From: Micromonospora sp. NBC_00421
GTDB taxonomy: Bacteria > Actinomycetota > Actinomycetes > Mycobacteriales > Micromonosporaceae
Assembly (NCBI RefSeq): GCF_036017915.1
Contig: NZ_CP107929.1
Location: 7,057,001 to 7,121,000 of the forward strand
Direction of reading: 5' to 3'
DNA length: 64,000 nt
Below are positions 1-7,168 of this stretch, piece after piece. Positions within the stretch are counted from its first letter, which is position 1. Every line of letters begins with the position of its first letter. The notes beneath the pieces are model-generated. The model saw only the letters and a program-made list of their open reading frames with translations. It did no database searches and was not told where the DNA came from. The position numbers and the translations under genes are program-made.

Positions 1-2
1 TG

Positions 3-443
3 ATGCCGCTGTTGACGGTTGCCGGCGGGCCGATGCGGGGAGCGAGCTTCCGCGTCCGGCCCCAACCGCAGGTGATCGGCCGGGCGCCGACCGCCGACAT
101 CGCGGTGGCTGACGCGCACCTGAGTCGGCGGCACGCCGAGGTGCGGCTGACCGAGGGCGGGGTGGTCCTGGCCGACCTGGGGTCGACCAACGGCACCTGG
201 CTCAACGACCGGCGGATCACCGACGCCGAGCCGCTCACCGACGGCGACGTGATCCGGCTGGGCCGTACCGAACTGCGTTACTTCGATCCGGGGTTGGCCA
301 CCACCGACCCGGTCGGTCTGCGCTTCACCGGCGGCACCGGTGGCCGTCGGGACCACCGGCCGACGCTGCCGCTGCCACCGCGCGCCCCCGGCCCGACCGA
401 CGCCCTACCCGCCGCTTCCATCCGGAGCGGCGTCGACGCCTGA
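3..443 (+). CDS. FHA-domain protein
   Basis: A 146-residue protein that is almost entirely one forkhead-associated domain, a phosphothreonine-binding module. The N-terminal strand is followed by VIGRAP, then HLSRRHAEV near residue 40 and DLGSTNGTWLN near residue 58, which are the Gly-Arg, Ser-Arg-His and Ser-Thr-Asn-Gly signatures that contact phosphothreonine. The last 45 residues are Pro/Arg-rich and probably disordered. The start ATG overlaps a TGA at 1-3 (TGATG), so it may be translationally coupled to a gene that ends at the window edge; that gene is not visible. Its partner is likely a Ser/Thr kinase substrate, but this is inference from the family. Confidence 0.85.
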   Translation: MPLLTVAGGPMRGASFRVRPQPQVIGRAPTADIAVADAHLSRRHAEVRLTEGGVVLADLGSTNGTWLNDRRITDAEPLTDGDVIRLGRTELRYFDPGLATTDPVGLRFTGGTGGRRDHRPTLPLPPRAPGPTDALPAASIRSGVDA

Positions 444-500
444 CGGCGCGGCTGCCCCGGATGGGGTCACCGGCTCCGGCCCCACCCCGCCCCGTGGCTC

Positions 501-563
501 AAGATCGTGCTCGATCAATGTTGTAGTGGCAACCTCCAGCTACGAGGCCACTACAACATTGAT
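501..563. repeat. Hairpin family A, copy 1
   Basis: Perfect 17-bp inverted repeat: arms 514-530 and 547-563 (core ATGTTGTAGTGGC), separated by a 16-nt loop at 531-546. It is preceded by a conserved leader at 500-515 that holds its own small dyad, GATCG-TGCT-CGATC (503-516). A second copy with the same leader, arm length and loop length lies at 6802-7083 but is interrupted. It sits in the gap between the FHA gene and the hydrolase. It could act as a terminator but has no T tract; the conserved geometry suggests a dispersed repeat. Confidence 0.9.
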
Positions 564-644
564 GTTGCGGGCGGCCCGGTGGGCCGGGTGTGGCGCGGGG
601 CGCGGGGAGGTGGCCCATGGACCCGACCGGCCTGCCGTGGCAGC

Positions 645-1718
645 ATGCCGCGGATGGAGATCGCGCAGCGCACCGTGACCGCGAACGGCATCACCCAGCA
701 CATCCGGGTGGCCGGGCCACCGGACGGGACGCCGGTGCTGCTGGTGCACGGCAACGGCTCGTCGTCGGCCTTCTGGGTGCCACTGCTGCGCCGTCTGCCG
801 GCGACGCTGCGGGTGGTCGCCCCGGACCTGCGCGGCTACGGGGGTACGCAGACCGCCCCGGTCGACGCCCGCCGGGGCCTGGCCGACTTCGCCGACGACG
901 TGGCCGCCCTGCTCGACACCCCGGGACTGTTCGCCGTCGGGGCGCGTCCGGTGGTGGTCGGGCACTCCCTCGGCGGGGGAGTGGCGATGCGGTTGCTCGT
1001 CGACCGACCCGACCGGGTGGGCGCGCTGTTGCTGGAGGCGCCGGTCTCCCCGTACGGCTTCGGGGGGACCCGGGATCTCGCCGGCACCCCGACCACCCCC
1101 GACTTCGCCGGCACCGGGGCGGGCACCGCCAACGCCGACTTCGTGGCCCGGCTCGCCGCCGGTGACCGGGGGGTGGACGCCTCGACCTCCCCCCGCGCCG
1201 TGCTGCGGGCCGGCTACGTGGCGGACCCGGCCTGCCTGGTTGAGGACGAGGAACTGTTGCTCGACAGCCTGCTCTCCACCGCCACCGGCGACGACAACTA
1301 CCCAGGCACCGCCGTGCCCTCGCCGCACTGGCCGGGCGTCGCGGCCGGCGACCGGGGGGTGCTCAACGCGCTGGCCCCGGCCCACTTCCGGATCGCCGAC
1401 GAGCTGGTCGCCGTCGCGGTCAAGCCGCCGGTGACCTGGGTACGCGGTGAGGCCGACGTGATCGTCTCCGACACCTCGCTGTTCGACCTGGCGTACCTGG
1501 GCTCGTTGGGGGTGGTGCCCGGGTGGCCGGGTGAGCAGGCGTGCCCACCACAGCCGATGATCGGCCAGACCCGGGCGGTGCTGGAGCGGTACGCCGCCGC
1601 CGGGGGCAGCTACCGGGAGGTGGCCCTGCCGGACTGCGGGCACAGCCCGCACCTGGAGCGACCCGCCGAGTTCGTCGCCGAGCTGTTGGCCCTGACCGGG
1701 GCGGTCGCCGCGCCCTGA
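645..1718 (+). CDS. Alpha/beta-fold hydrolase
   Basis: 357-residue alpha/beta hydrolase. Visible landmarks are the oxyanion segment LVHGNGSS, the nucleophile elbow GHSLGG (Ser about residue 108), and a C-terminal CGHSPHLERP (catalytic His about residue 333). The spacing is that of haloalkane-dehalogenase/esterase-like members; the substrate cannot be read. An insert of about 100 residues between strands 6 and 7 (roughly residues 140-240) makes it longer than the usual 280 residues. The frame is open upstream to 507, but that part crosses hairpin A and does not look like protein, so ATG 645 (or 654) is the likelier start. No strong ribosome binding site decides between them. Confidence 0.8.
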   Translation: MPRMEIAQRTVTANGITQHIRVAGPPDGTPVLLVHGNGSSSAFWVPLLRRLPATLRVVAPDLRGYGGTQTAPVDARRGLADFADDVAALLDTPGLFAVGARPVVVGHSLGGGVAMRLLVDRPDRVGALLLEAPVSPYGFGGTRDLAGTPTTPDFAGTGAGTANADFVARLAAGDRGVDASTSPRAVLRAGYVADPACLVEDEELLLDSLLSTATGDDNYPGTAVPSPHWPGVAAGDRGVLNALAPAHFRIADELVAVAVKPPVTWVRGEADVIVSDTSLFDLAYLGSLGVVPGWPGEQACPPQPMIGQTRAVLERYAAAGGSYREVALPDCGHSPHLERPAEFVAELLALTGAVAAP

Positions 1719-1906
1719 CCGGGCCGACGGCCGCGCGTCCCTGGCCGATGGTTCCGCCTGCCGGGCCGACCCGGTGGCCCGAGGGGGAGCGGCAGGCGTC
1801 GGCCCCGGGGCGGGGGAGCGGCCGGGCCGGATGCCGCTGCGGGGTGCGGCAAATCCCGCCCGCGTCGCGACGGCGTGCCGCCGCGTGGCAGACTCCGGCG
1901 GATAAC

Positions 1907-1921
1907 CTTAGCGTTCGTTCA
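1907..1921. promoter_or_regulatory. Candidate TetR-type operator upstream of the acyl-CoA dehydrogenase
   Basis: CTTAGCGTTCGTTCA lies 37 bases before the GTG start at 1958. It differs in one base from CTTAGCGATCGTTCA in the icmA promoter (19632-19646). An interrupted dyad around the centre suits a TetR-family dimer. The link is inferred from similarity between the sites; no TetR gene is in the window. Confidence 0.45.
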
Positions 1922-1957
1922 TGTCGGCGACGGCGGAGTCAACCAGGGAGGCCGGTC

Positions 1958-3907
1958 GTGGCGCGGGAGTTCACCAGGGTGGGCGTGGTGGGGCTGGGCA
2001 CCATGGGTGCCGGCATCGTCGAGGTGTTCGCCCGCAACGGCGTCGACGTCGTCGCGGTGGAGATCTCCGAGGACGCCCTGGCACGTGGCCGGGCCACCCT
2101 CGCCCGGTCGACCGACCGGGCGATGGCGAAGGGCAGGCTGGCCGAGGCCGACCGGGACGTCCTGCACTCCCGGGTCGACTTCCAGGTCGGGCTGGCCGCG
2201 CTGCACTCGGTGGACCTGGTGGTCGAGGCGGTCCCCGAGCGCCTCGACCTGAAGCAGCGGCTCTTCGCCGAGCTGGACCGGGTCTGCCGGCCCGACACCG
2301 TGCTGGCCACCAACACCTCGTCGCTGAGTGTCACCGACATCTCGGTCGCCACCAACCGACCCCAGCAGGTCGTCGGCCTGCACTTCTTCAACCCGGCACC
2401 GGTGATGAAGCTGGTCGAGGTGGTCCGCACCGTGGTCACCGCCGCCGACGTGGTCGACGACGTCGAGGCGCTCTGCGCCCGGCTCGGCAAGGTGGCCGTC
2501 ACGATCGGTGACCGGGCTGGCTTCATCGCCAACGCCCTGCTGTTCGGCTACCTCAACCACGCGGTGAGCCTGTTCGAGGCCCGGTACGTCACCCGGGAGG
2601 ACGTCGACGCGGCGATGAAGCTCGGTTGCGGCCTGCCGATGGGTCCGCTCGCCCTGCTGGACCTGATCGGCCTGGACACCTCGTACGAGATCCTGAACAC
2701 GATGTACCGGCGCGGCGGGCGGGACCGTCGGCACGCCCCGGCGCCGTTGATCAAGCAGATGGTCACCGCGGGGCTGCTCGGTCGCAAGTCCGGACGCGGC
2801 TTCTACACCTACGAGAAGCCGGGCTCGCCGAAGGTCGTACCCGACGAGCTGACCCCGACCGCCACCCCGTCCGACGCCGACGCCGCAGGTGAGTTCACCA
2901 GGGTCGGCGTCGGGAGCGCGAGGAGTGAGCTTGCGAGCCCCGCAGTCGTGACCAGGGTCGGCGTCGGGAGCGCGAGGAGTGAGCTTGCGAGCCCCGCAGT
3001 CGTGACCAGGGTCGGCGTCGGGAGCGCGAGGAGTGAGCTTGCGAGCCCCGCAGTCGTGACCAGGGTCGGCATCATCGGTACGGGGGTGATGGCGAGCGGT
3101 CTCGTCGGGGTCTTCGCGCGGGCCGGCTACCAGGTGGTGCCGGTGAGCGGGGGCGCGGAGCCGTCCGCCGGGATCGCCGAGGCGGTCCGGACCTCGCTCG
3201 ACGAGGAGGTCACCCGCGGTGACCTCGACCCGGCCGACCGGGACGCCGCCCTGGCCCGGATCACCTGGTCGGCCACGCTGGAGCAGCTCGTCGACGTCGA
3301 CCTGGTGGTCGAGGCGGTGGTCGATGAGCTGAGCGTCAAGCGGGCGCTGTTCGCCAGCCTCGACGAGATCTGCAAGCCTGGAGTGCTGCTCGCCACCACC
3401 ACCTCCGCGCTGCCGGTGATCGAGGTGGCGATGGCCACCGCACGCCCCGCCGACGTACTCGGCCTGCACTTCGTCGGCCCGACGCCGGTGCGACCGCTGG
3501 TCGAGGTGGTCCGCACCGTCCGTACCTCGGCGGAGGCCACCGCCACCGCCCGCGCGGTCTGCGCCGCGCTCGGCAGGACCGCTGTGGTCTGCGACGACCG
3601 GGCCGGGTTCGTGGTCGACGCATTGCTGTTGCCGTACCTGAACGACGCGGTGAAGATGGTGGAGGCCGGCTACGCCACCGCCGACGACATCGACCACGCG
3701 ATGACGCTCGGCTGTGGTTACCCGACGGGCCCGTTCGCGCTGCTCGACGCGATCGGCCTGGACGTGGCGCTGGCCGCCCAGCGGGCGCTCTACCGGGAGC
3801 AGCGCGAGCCGGGCCTAGCCCCCGCGCCGCTGCTGGAACACCTGGTCACCGCCGGCTACCTGGGCCGTGGGACCGGCAGGGGTTTCCGCGAGCACACCCG
3901 ACGCTGA
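1958..3907 (+). CDS. Two-module 3-hydroxyacyl-CoA dehydrogenase
   Basis: 649-residue fusion of two 3-hydroxyacyl-CoA (3-hydroxybutyryl-CoA) dehydrogenase modules, each a Rossmann NAD domain plus a helical C-terminal domain. Module 1 (about 1-305) has GLGTMGAG, TNTSSLSV, GLHFFNP and GDRAGFIAN, so the catalytic Ser, His and Asn are all present. Module 2 (about 368-649) keeps GTGVMASG and GLHF, but the Asn region reads AGFVVD (Asn to Asp), HFFNP became HFVGP, and the acidic residue that binds NAD ribose after strand 2 is lost, so it may be inactive. Between the modules (residues 314-367) sit three exact 18-residue repeats. The GTG start at 1958 follows a good AGGGAGG; the frame upstream is not protein-like. 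The role is beta-oxidation or butyryl-CoA metabolism. Confidence 0.88.
   Translation: MAREFTRVGVVGLGTMGAGIVEVFARNGVDVVAVEISEDALARGRATLARSTDRAMAKGRLAEADRDVLHSRVDFQVGLAALHSVDLVVEAVPERLDLKQRLFAELDRVCRPDTVLATNTSSLSVTDISVATNRPQQVVGLHFFNPAPVMKLVEVVRTVVTAADVVDDVEALCARLGKVAVTIGDRAGFIANALLFGYLNHAVSLFEARYVTREDVDAAMKLGCGLPMGPLALLDLIGLDTSYEILNTMYRRGGRDRRHAPAPLIKQMVTAGLLGRKSGRGFYTYEKPGSPKVVPDELTPTATPSDADAAGEFTRVGVGSARSELASPAVVTRVGVGSARSELASPAVVTRVGVGSARSELASPAVVTRVGIIGTGVMASGLVGVFARAGYQVVPVSGGAEPSAGIAEAVRTSLDEEVTRGDLDPADRDAALARITWSATLEQLVDVDLVVEAVVDELSVKRALFASLDEICKPGVLLATTTSALPVIEVAMATARPADVLGLHFVGPTPVRPLVEVVRTVRTSAEATATARAVCAALGRTAVVCDDRAGFVVDALLLPYLNDAVKMVEAGYATADDIDHAMTLGCGYPTGPFALLDAIGLDVALAAQRALYREQREPGLAPAPLLEHLVTAGYLGRGTGRGFREHTRR
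2897..3058 (+). repeat. 54-bp repeat, three exact tandem copies, in frame
   Basis: Units at 2897-2950, 2951-3004 and 3005-3058, followed by the first bases of a fourth unit. Each encodes 18 residues beginning TRVGVGSARSELASP. The middle of the unit (GAGCGCGAGGAG, then GCGAGCCCCGCAGTCGTGA) also occurs, diverged, in the non-coding leader of meaB at 14768-14880, so a dispersed intergenic repeat has become coding linker here. The unit starts with the first codons of module 2 (TRVG), so the copies look like slippage or recombination products around the fusion joint. Confidence 0.92.
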
Positions 3908-3948
3908 TCCGGGTCAACGGCGGACGCCCGTGACGGCGTCTGACGTGT

Positions 3949-4245
3949 GTGACCTTCGAGGAGTACGTCAGCAGCCGGGGGCCGGCGCTCGTCCGGCTGG
4001 CCCGGCTGCTGACCGGCGACCCGCACCGGGCGGAAGACCTCACCCAGGACGTGCTGGCCCGGGCGTACGTGCACTGGCGGCGGATCGTCCGCACCGACCG
4101 TCCCGACGTGTACGTACGCCGGATGCTTGTCAACGCCCAGATCCTGGACTGCTCACCGGTCACCGTCCGCACCCACGCGATGCGGGCGCTCACCCACCTC
4201 CGGGAGCGCCTCGGCGTCCCCTCGACGAACGGGAGCCGGCCGTGA
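3949..4245 (+). pseudogene. Internally deleted SigE-family ECF sigma factor
   Basis: 98 residues. Residues 1-62 match the sigma-2 region of SigE-family ECF factors (EEYVSSRGPALVRLARLLTGD, split here as EEYVSSRG and ALVRLARLLTGD; then AEDLTQDVLARAY and YVRRMLVN). The text then jumps straight to the end of sigma-4 (CSPVTVRTHAMRALTHLRERL, seen as VTVRTHAMRALTHLRERL). About 70 residues that normally link these parts, including the front half of the -35-recognition helix-turn-helix, are missing while the frame is preserved. Normal length is about 165-175 residues. The stop TGA (4243-4245) overlaps the GTG of the next gene, the usual coupling with an anti-sigma-like partner. Promoter recognition is probably lost. 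Confidence 0.75.
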
Positions 4246-5278
4246 CCGGACCTGGACCAGCGGATCAGCGACACCCTGCGGGAGCGGGCCGAGGGGGCGG
4301 TGGACACCGACGGGCTGACCGTCCGGGCGATGGCCGGCGGACGGGCCCGCCGTCGTCGTCGGCGGGTCGGGGTGGGTGTCGCGCTGGGCCTGGTGGCGGT
4401 GCTCGGCGTCGGCACGGTCACCGGCCTGCCGGGTGACGGCCGGGAGCAGCCGGCGGCCGTGACGGTTGCCGCGCCTCCCCTGGTCGAGGGGGTTTCCGGG
4501 GCGACCACCCGCCCCGACCTGGTGGGTACCGATCCCGAGCTGTTGCACTTCGGTGTCGACCCGGCGCGGGCCCGGCTGCTCACCTGGGGCATCCGCAGGG
4601 GCGTCGAGGGGGGCCGGCTGGAGCTGCCCGGCGGGCGGGTGGTCGCAGTGGACCTCGGCACCGACGTGGCCGCCGTCGAGGACACGTTCCACGACGGGAC
4701 GACCTACCCGGAGCGGCCCGCCACCGCCGTCGACTTCGACGGGCGGGTACGCCGGGTGCCGCCGCGCGACCCGGGCTGGTTCCTGCGCTGGCAGCCGGTG
4801 CCCGGCCTGTACGCCCGGGTACACACCACCGCCGCCGTCGCCGACGACGGTGCCCTCCGCGCGGCGGTGGCCGCGCTGCGGCTGGACGAGGCGCACCGAT
4901 GCGCCTCCCCGCTCCGGTTGACCACCCTGCCCCCCGACAGCCGGCTGGACAGTTGCCAGGTCGACGTCGCCGAGTTCCCGGCCATGCTGGACGTGCTCCT
5001 GGTCGTCACCGGGTCGGCGGACCGGCGGCTCGAAGTGCAGCTGGAGTACCGCAGCGGGATCGTCGGCCGCCGTACCGAGGGGAACCGGACGATCAACGGC
5101 AGAGCCGCCTACCTGTATCCGCAGTTGAGCCGGTTGGAGCTGCTCGGGCTGGAGAAGGCCCACCTGACGGCCCTTTTTCGGCTGGCCGTCCCGGGGCTTC
5201 ACCGAGGCGGACGCGGCGACGGTGCTCGGCGGGGCGGTGGTGGCGGACGACCTCACCCGGCCGGCCACCTGGAACTGA
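4242..5278 (+). pseudogene. Frameshifted membrane partner of the ECF sigma factor
   Basis: The product expected beside a SigE-type factor: a short cytosolic N-terminus (DLDQRISDTLRERAEG), an Arg-rich stretch, one membrane helix (VGVALGLVAVLGVGTVTGL) and an extracytoplasmic domain of about 270 residues. Two single-base insertions break it. Near the GTG at 4242 an extra G (ACCGGACC instead of ACCGACC) puts the body out of frame. Near 5175 a run of five T shifts the last 35 codons; reading with four T gives a sensible end (FTEADAATVLGGAVVADDL) that stops at 5276-5278. The uninterrupted part is about 4252-5175. Sequencing error is possible, but two shifts plus the broken sigma gene favour real decay. 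Confidence 0.65.
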
Positions 5279-5294
5279 CCGTAACCTTGGCAAG

Positions 5295-5621
5295 GTGAGC
5301 CCCCGTCGCAACCGTCCCCGCCGCGAGGACACCGCCCACTTGGACGCCGACCGTGCCCGCCACGGCGTGGAATCGGTGCAGCAGTGGCGCGACGGCGAGT
5401 GGCAGGTACGCGGGATCAGCGGCGGCGCGTCGGTCAAGACGTACCGCTGCCCCGGGTGTGACCAGGAGATCCGCCCCGGGGTGGCGCACCTGGTGGCCTG
5501 GCCCGCCGACGGCACGGGTGATCTCACCGACCGGCGGCACTGGCACAGCGGCTGCTGGCGGGCCCGCGACCGTCGGGGCCCGAACCTGCTGCGCGGCCGG
5601 GGCGCCCCCCGCTACGGCTGA
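5295..5621 (+). CDS. Small conserved actinobacterial protein with CxxC and HxxxC
   Basis: 108 residues, GTG start. Basic N-terminus (SPRRNRPRRED), then a beta-rich middle (WQVRGISGGASVKTYRCPGC) and a C-terminal HWHSGCW. The CPGC pair with the later His and Cys could bind one zinc, like a small zinc ribbon. Close relatives are widespread in actinobacteria and are often labelled ATP/GTP-binding protein, without a nucleotide motif that I can see here; I give no function. It starts 16 bases after the broken anti-sigma gene. Its last codons (RGRGAPRYG) lead into the tandem repeat that follows. Confidence 0.75.
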   Translation: MSPRRNRPRREDTAHLDADRARHGVESVQQWRDGEWQVRGISGGASVKTYRCPGCDQEIRPGVAHLVAWPADGTGDLTDRRHWHSGCWRARDRRGPNLLRGRGAPRYG

Positions 5622-5745
5622 CCGGTTCCGGTGGGTGCCGTGCTGTGGCTGACCGATCCGGCGGGTGCGCCGCGTGTGGCCGACCGATCCGGCGGGCGCC
5701 TCCCGTTACGGCTGACCGATCCGGCGGGTGCGCCCGCGCTGGGGC
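5608..5745 (+). repeat. Degenerate tandem repeat, about 31-38 bp units
   Basis: About four units sharing GCTGACCGATCCGGCGGGTG, with variable spacers such as GCGCCGCGTG. The first unit includes the stop codon of the small Cys/His gene. The array fills most of the gap to the next hydrolase. No coding potential is evident. Confidence 0.75.
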
Positions 5746-5843
5746 TCCCGGGACCAGCGGGCGCGCTGCCGAGTGGGCGATCTGGGTCACCCCGGTTCCG
5801 CCCCGGGCGGGCGGGCGCGGCGACTTCGCGTCAGACTTGGGCG

Positions 5844-6644
5844 GTGAGCACACCGATCCGCGCGTCGTCGATCCTGCCCGGCCACCGGGAGGACATCGAG
5901 CTGCACACCGCCGACGGCCTACGGCTCGTCGGCGAACTGGCCCGCCCGGTCGACCGGGCGCCGGCGGGCACCCTGGTCTGCCTGCACCCGTTGCCCACCC
6001 ACGGCGGGATGATGGACAGCCACGTCTTCCGCAAGGCGGCCTGGCGGCTGCCCGCCCTGGCCGACCTGGCGGTGCTCCGGTTCAACACCAGGGGCACCAG
6101 CAGCGTGCGGGGCACCAGCGAGGGGGCCTTCGACAACGCGGTGGCCGAGCGCTTCGACGTCGCCGCCGCGATCGAGTACGCCGAGTTCCACGAGCTGCCG
6201 AACATCTGGCTGGTCGGCTGGTCGTTCGGCACCGACCTGACCCTCAAGTTCGGCTGTGACCCGGCGGTGGCCGGGGCGATCCTGCTCTCCCCGCCGCTGC
6301 GTTTCTCGAACCCTGGGGACCTGGCCGTCTGGGCGGAGTCGGGCCGGCCGTTGACCGCGCTGGTGCCCGAGTTCGACGACTACCTGCGCCCCGATGAGGC
6401 CCGGGAACGCTTCGCGGCGGTGCCGCAGGCCGAGGTGGTCGGCGTGCCGGGGGCCAAGCACCTCTGGGTGGGCGACGCCGAGCGGGTGCTCGACGAGATC
6501 GTCCGGCGGGTGAACCCGGCGGTGCCGCTACCGTTGCCGACCAGCTGGGACGGCCCGATGGAGACCGGCGACGTCAGCGCGTACGCCGACCGTACGGTGG
6601 CCGCCTTCGCCGACACCCCCGTTCCCGGCCCCACCACCGCCTGA
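5844..6644 (+). CDS. Alpha/beta hydrolase, YqiA/2-hydroxymuconate-like serine hydrolase
   Basis: 266 residues. LHPLPTHGGMMDSHVF near residue 50 is the HPxPxxGG oxyanion region of the CocE/YtaP-like 'alpha/beta hydrolase, HxPHPxxGG' group; LVGWSFGTDL (Ser near 125) is the nucleophile elbow and GAKHLWVGD holds the catalytic His. Asp is probably in the FDDYLRPDE region. It is predicted cytosolic, with unknown substrate. The GTG at 5844 is chosen because homologous sequence begins there; the open frame before it encodes the tandem repeat. It stands alone between repeat-rich spacers. Confidence 0.82.
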   Translation: MSTPIRASSILPGHREDIELHTADGLRLVGELARPVDRAPAGTLVCLHPLPTHGGMMDSHVFRKAAWRLPALADLAVLRFNTRGTSSVRGTSEGAFDNAVAERFDVAAAIEYAEFHELPNIWLVGWSFGTDLTLKFGCDPAVAGAILLSPPLRFSNPGDLAVWAESGRPLTALVPEFDDYLRPDEARERFAAVPQAEVVGVPGAKHLWVGDAERVLDEIVRRVNPAVPLPLPTSWDGPMETGDVSAYADRTVAAFADTPVPGPTTA

Positions 6645-6737
6645 GCCCAACCCGGCGCGTGTCTCGCGTCAGCTCCCGTGCCCGGCTCCGGCTCCGGCGC
6701 CTGGCTCCGGCTGCGCGCACCGCCTCTCGCCCGTGTC

Positions 6738-6797
6738 CCGCCCACCCGCTTCGCCCGCCCACCCGCTTCGCCTGCCCGCTTCGCCCACCCGCGCGAC
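6738..6797 (+). repeat. Short CCACCCGCTTCGCC tandem repeat
   Basis: Three to four imperfect copies of CGCCCACCCGCTTCGCC immediately before the family A leader at 6802. Low-complexity slippage sequence; nothing coding. Confidence 0.7.
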
Positions 6798-6828
6798 GCG
6801 GTTCAAGATCGTGCTCGATCCATGTTGT

Positions 6829-7036
6829 CAACACCGTTGCGTTAGGTGGAACGGCTGTTCGTCAACCACCGCTGCCTCGCCGATCATGGAGTTGTGGTGG
6901 GTAACAGAACGCCCGTAAAGCCCCCAAGGTCGGCACCACCACTCCATGATCGCCGAGCGGGCCCACCCCGCTCCCCGATCGGGCACTTCCTGTCCCGGGT
7001 TGACCAGCCGCCCATGGCGTTAACGCAACGGTGTTG
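6829..7036. mobile_element. MITE-like element with 16-bp TIRs and 10-bp target duplication
   Basis: Perfect terminal inverted repeats CAACACCGTTGCGTTA (6829-6844) and its complement (7021-7036). Directly outside are direct repeats TCCATGTTGT at 6819-6828 and 7037-7046, and these lie inside a copy of hairpin A whose intact version is at 500-563, so the empty site is known. The element is 208 bp, has no open frame of note, and carries a family C hairpin in its middle. It is too short to mobilise itself; an element with the same ends elsewhere in the genome would have to supply transposase. Confidence 0.85.
6881..6952. repeat. Hairpin family C, copy 1
   Basis: Arms 6881-6899 (CGATCATGGAGTTGTGGTG) and 6934-6952, 19 bp with one mismatch, loop 34 nt. 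It lies inside the 208-bp element. A second copy is at 21474-21545, without the terminal repeats. Confidence 0.85.
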
Positions 7037-7168
7037 TCCATGTTGTAGGGGCCTCCCGGCTGGAGGATGCCACTACAACATGGTTGTTGTGGGTGGTGTC
7101 CGGGGTTCCCGGTGGGCCGGGTGTGGGTTGTCCGTGCGGGGGCGTGGGAGCGTGGGGGTGTGGGGTGG

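Larger units (their letters stand above)
6802..7083. repeat. Hairpin family A, copy 2 (interrupted)
   Basis: The leader 6802-6820 (TCAAGATCGTGCTCGATC) matches copy 1. The hairpin itself is 7038-7083: arms 7038-7052 and 7069-7083 (one mismatch), loop 7053-7068, exactly 16 nt, giving the same 46-nt core length as copy 1. Leader and hairpin are separated by the 208-bp element at 6829-7036 and a duplicated 10-mer. Removing the element and one duplicate restores a sequence collinear with copy 1. Confidence 0.88.

Noticed and set aside
507..644. N-terminal extension of the first hydrolase
   Set aside because: The extension is the translated hairpin A and a Gly/Arg-rich stretch without homology; a start at 645 fits the family.
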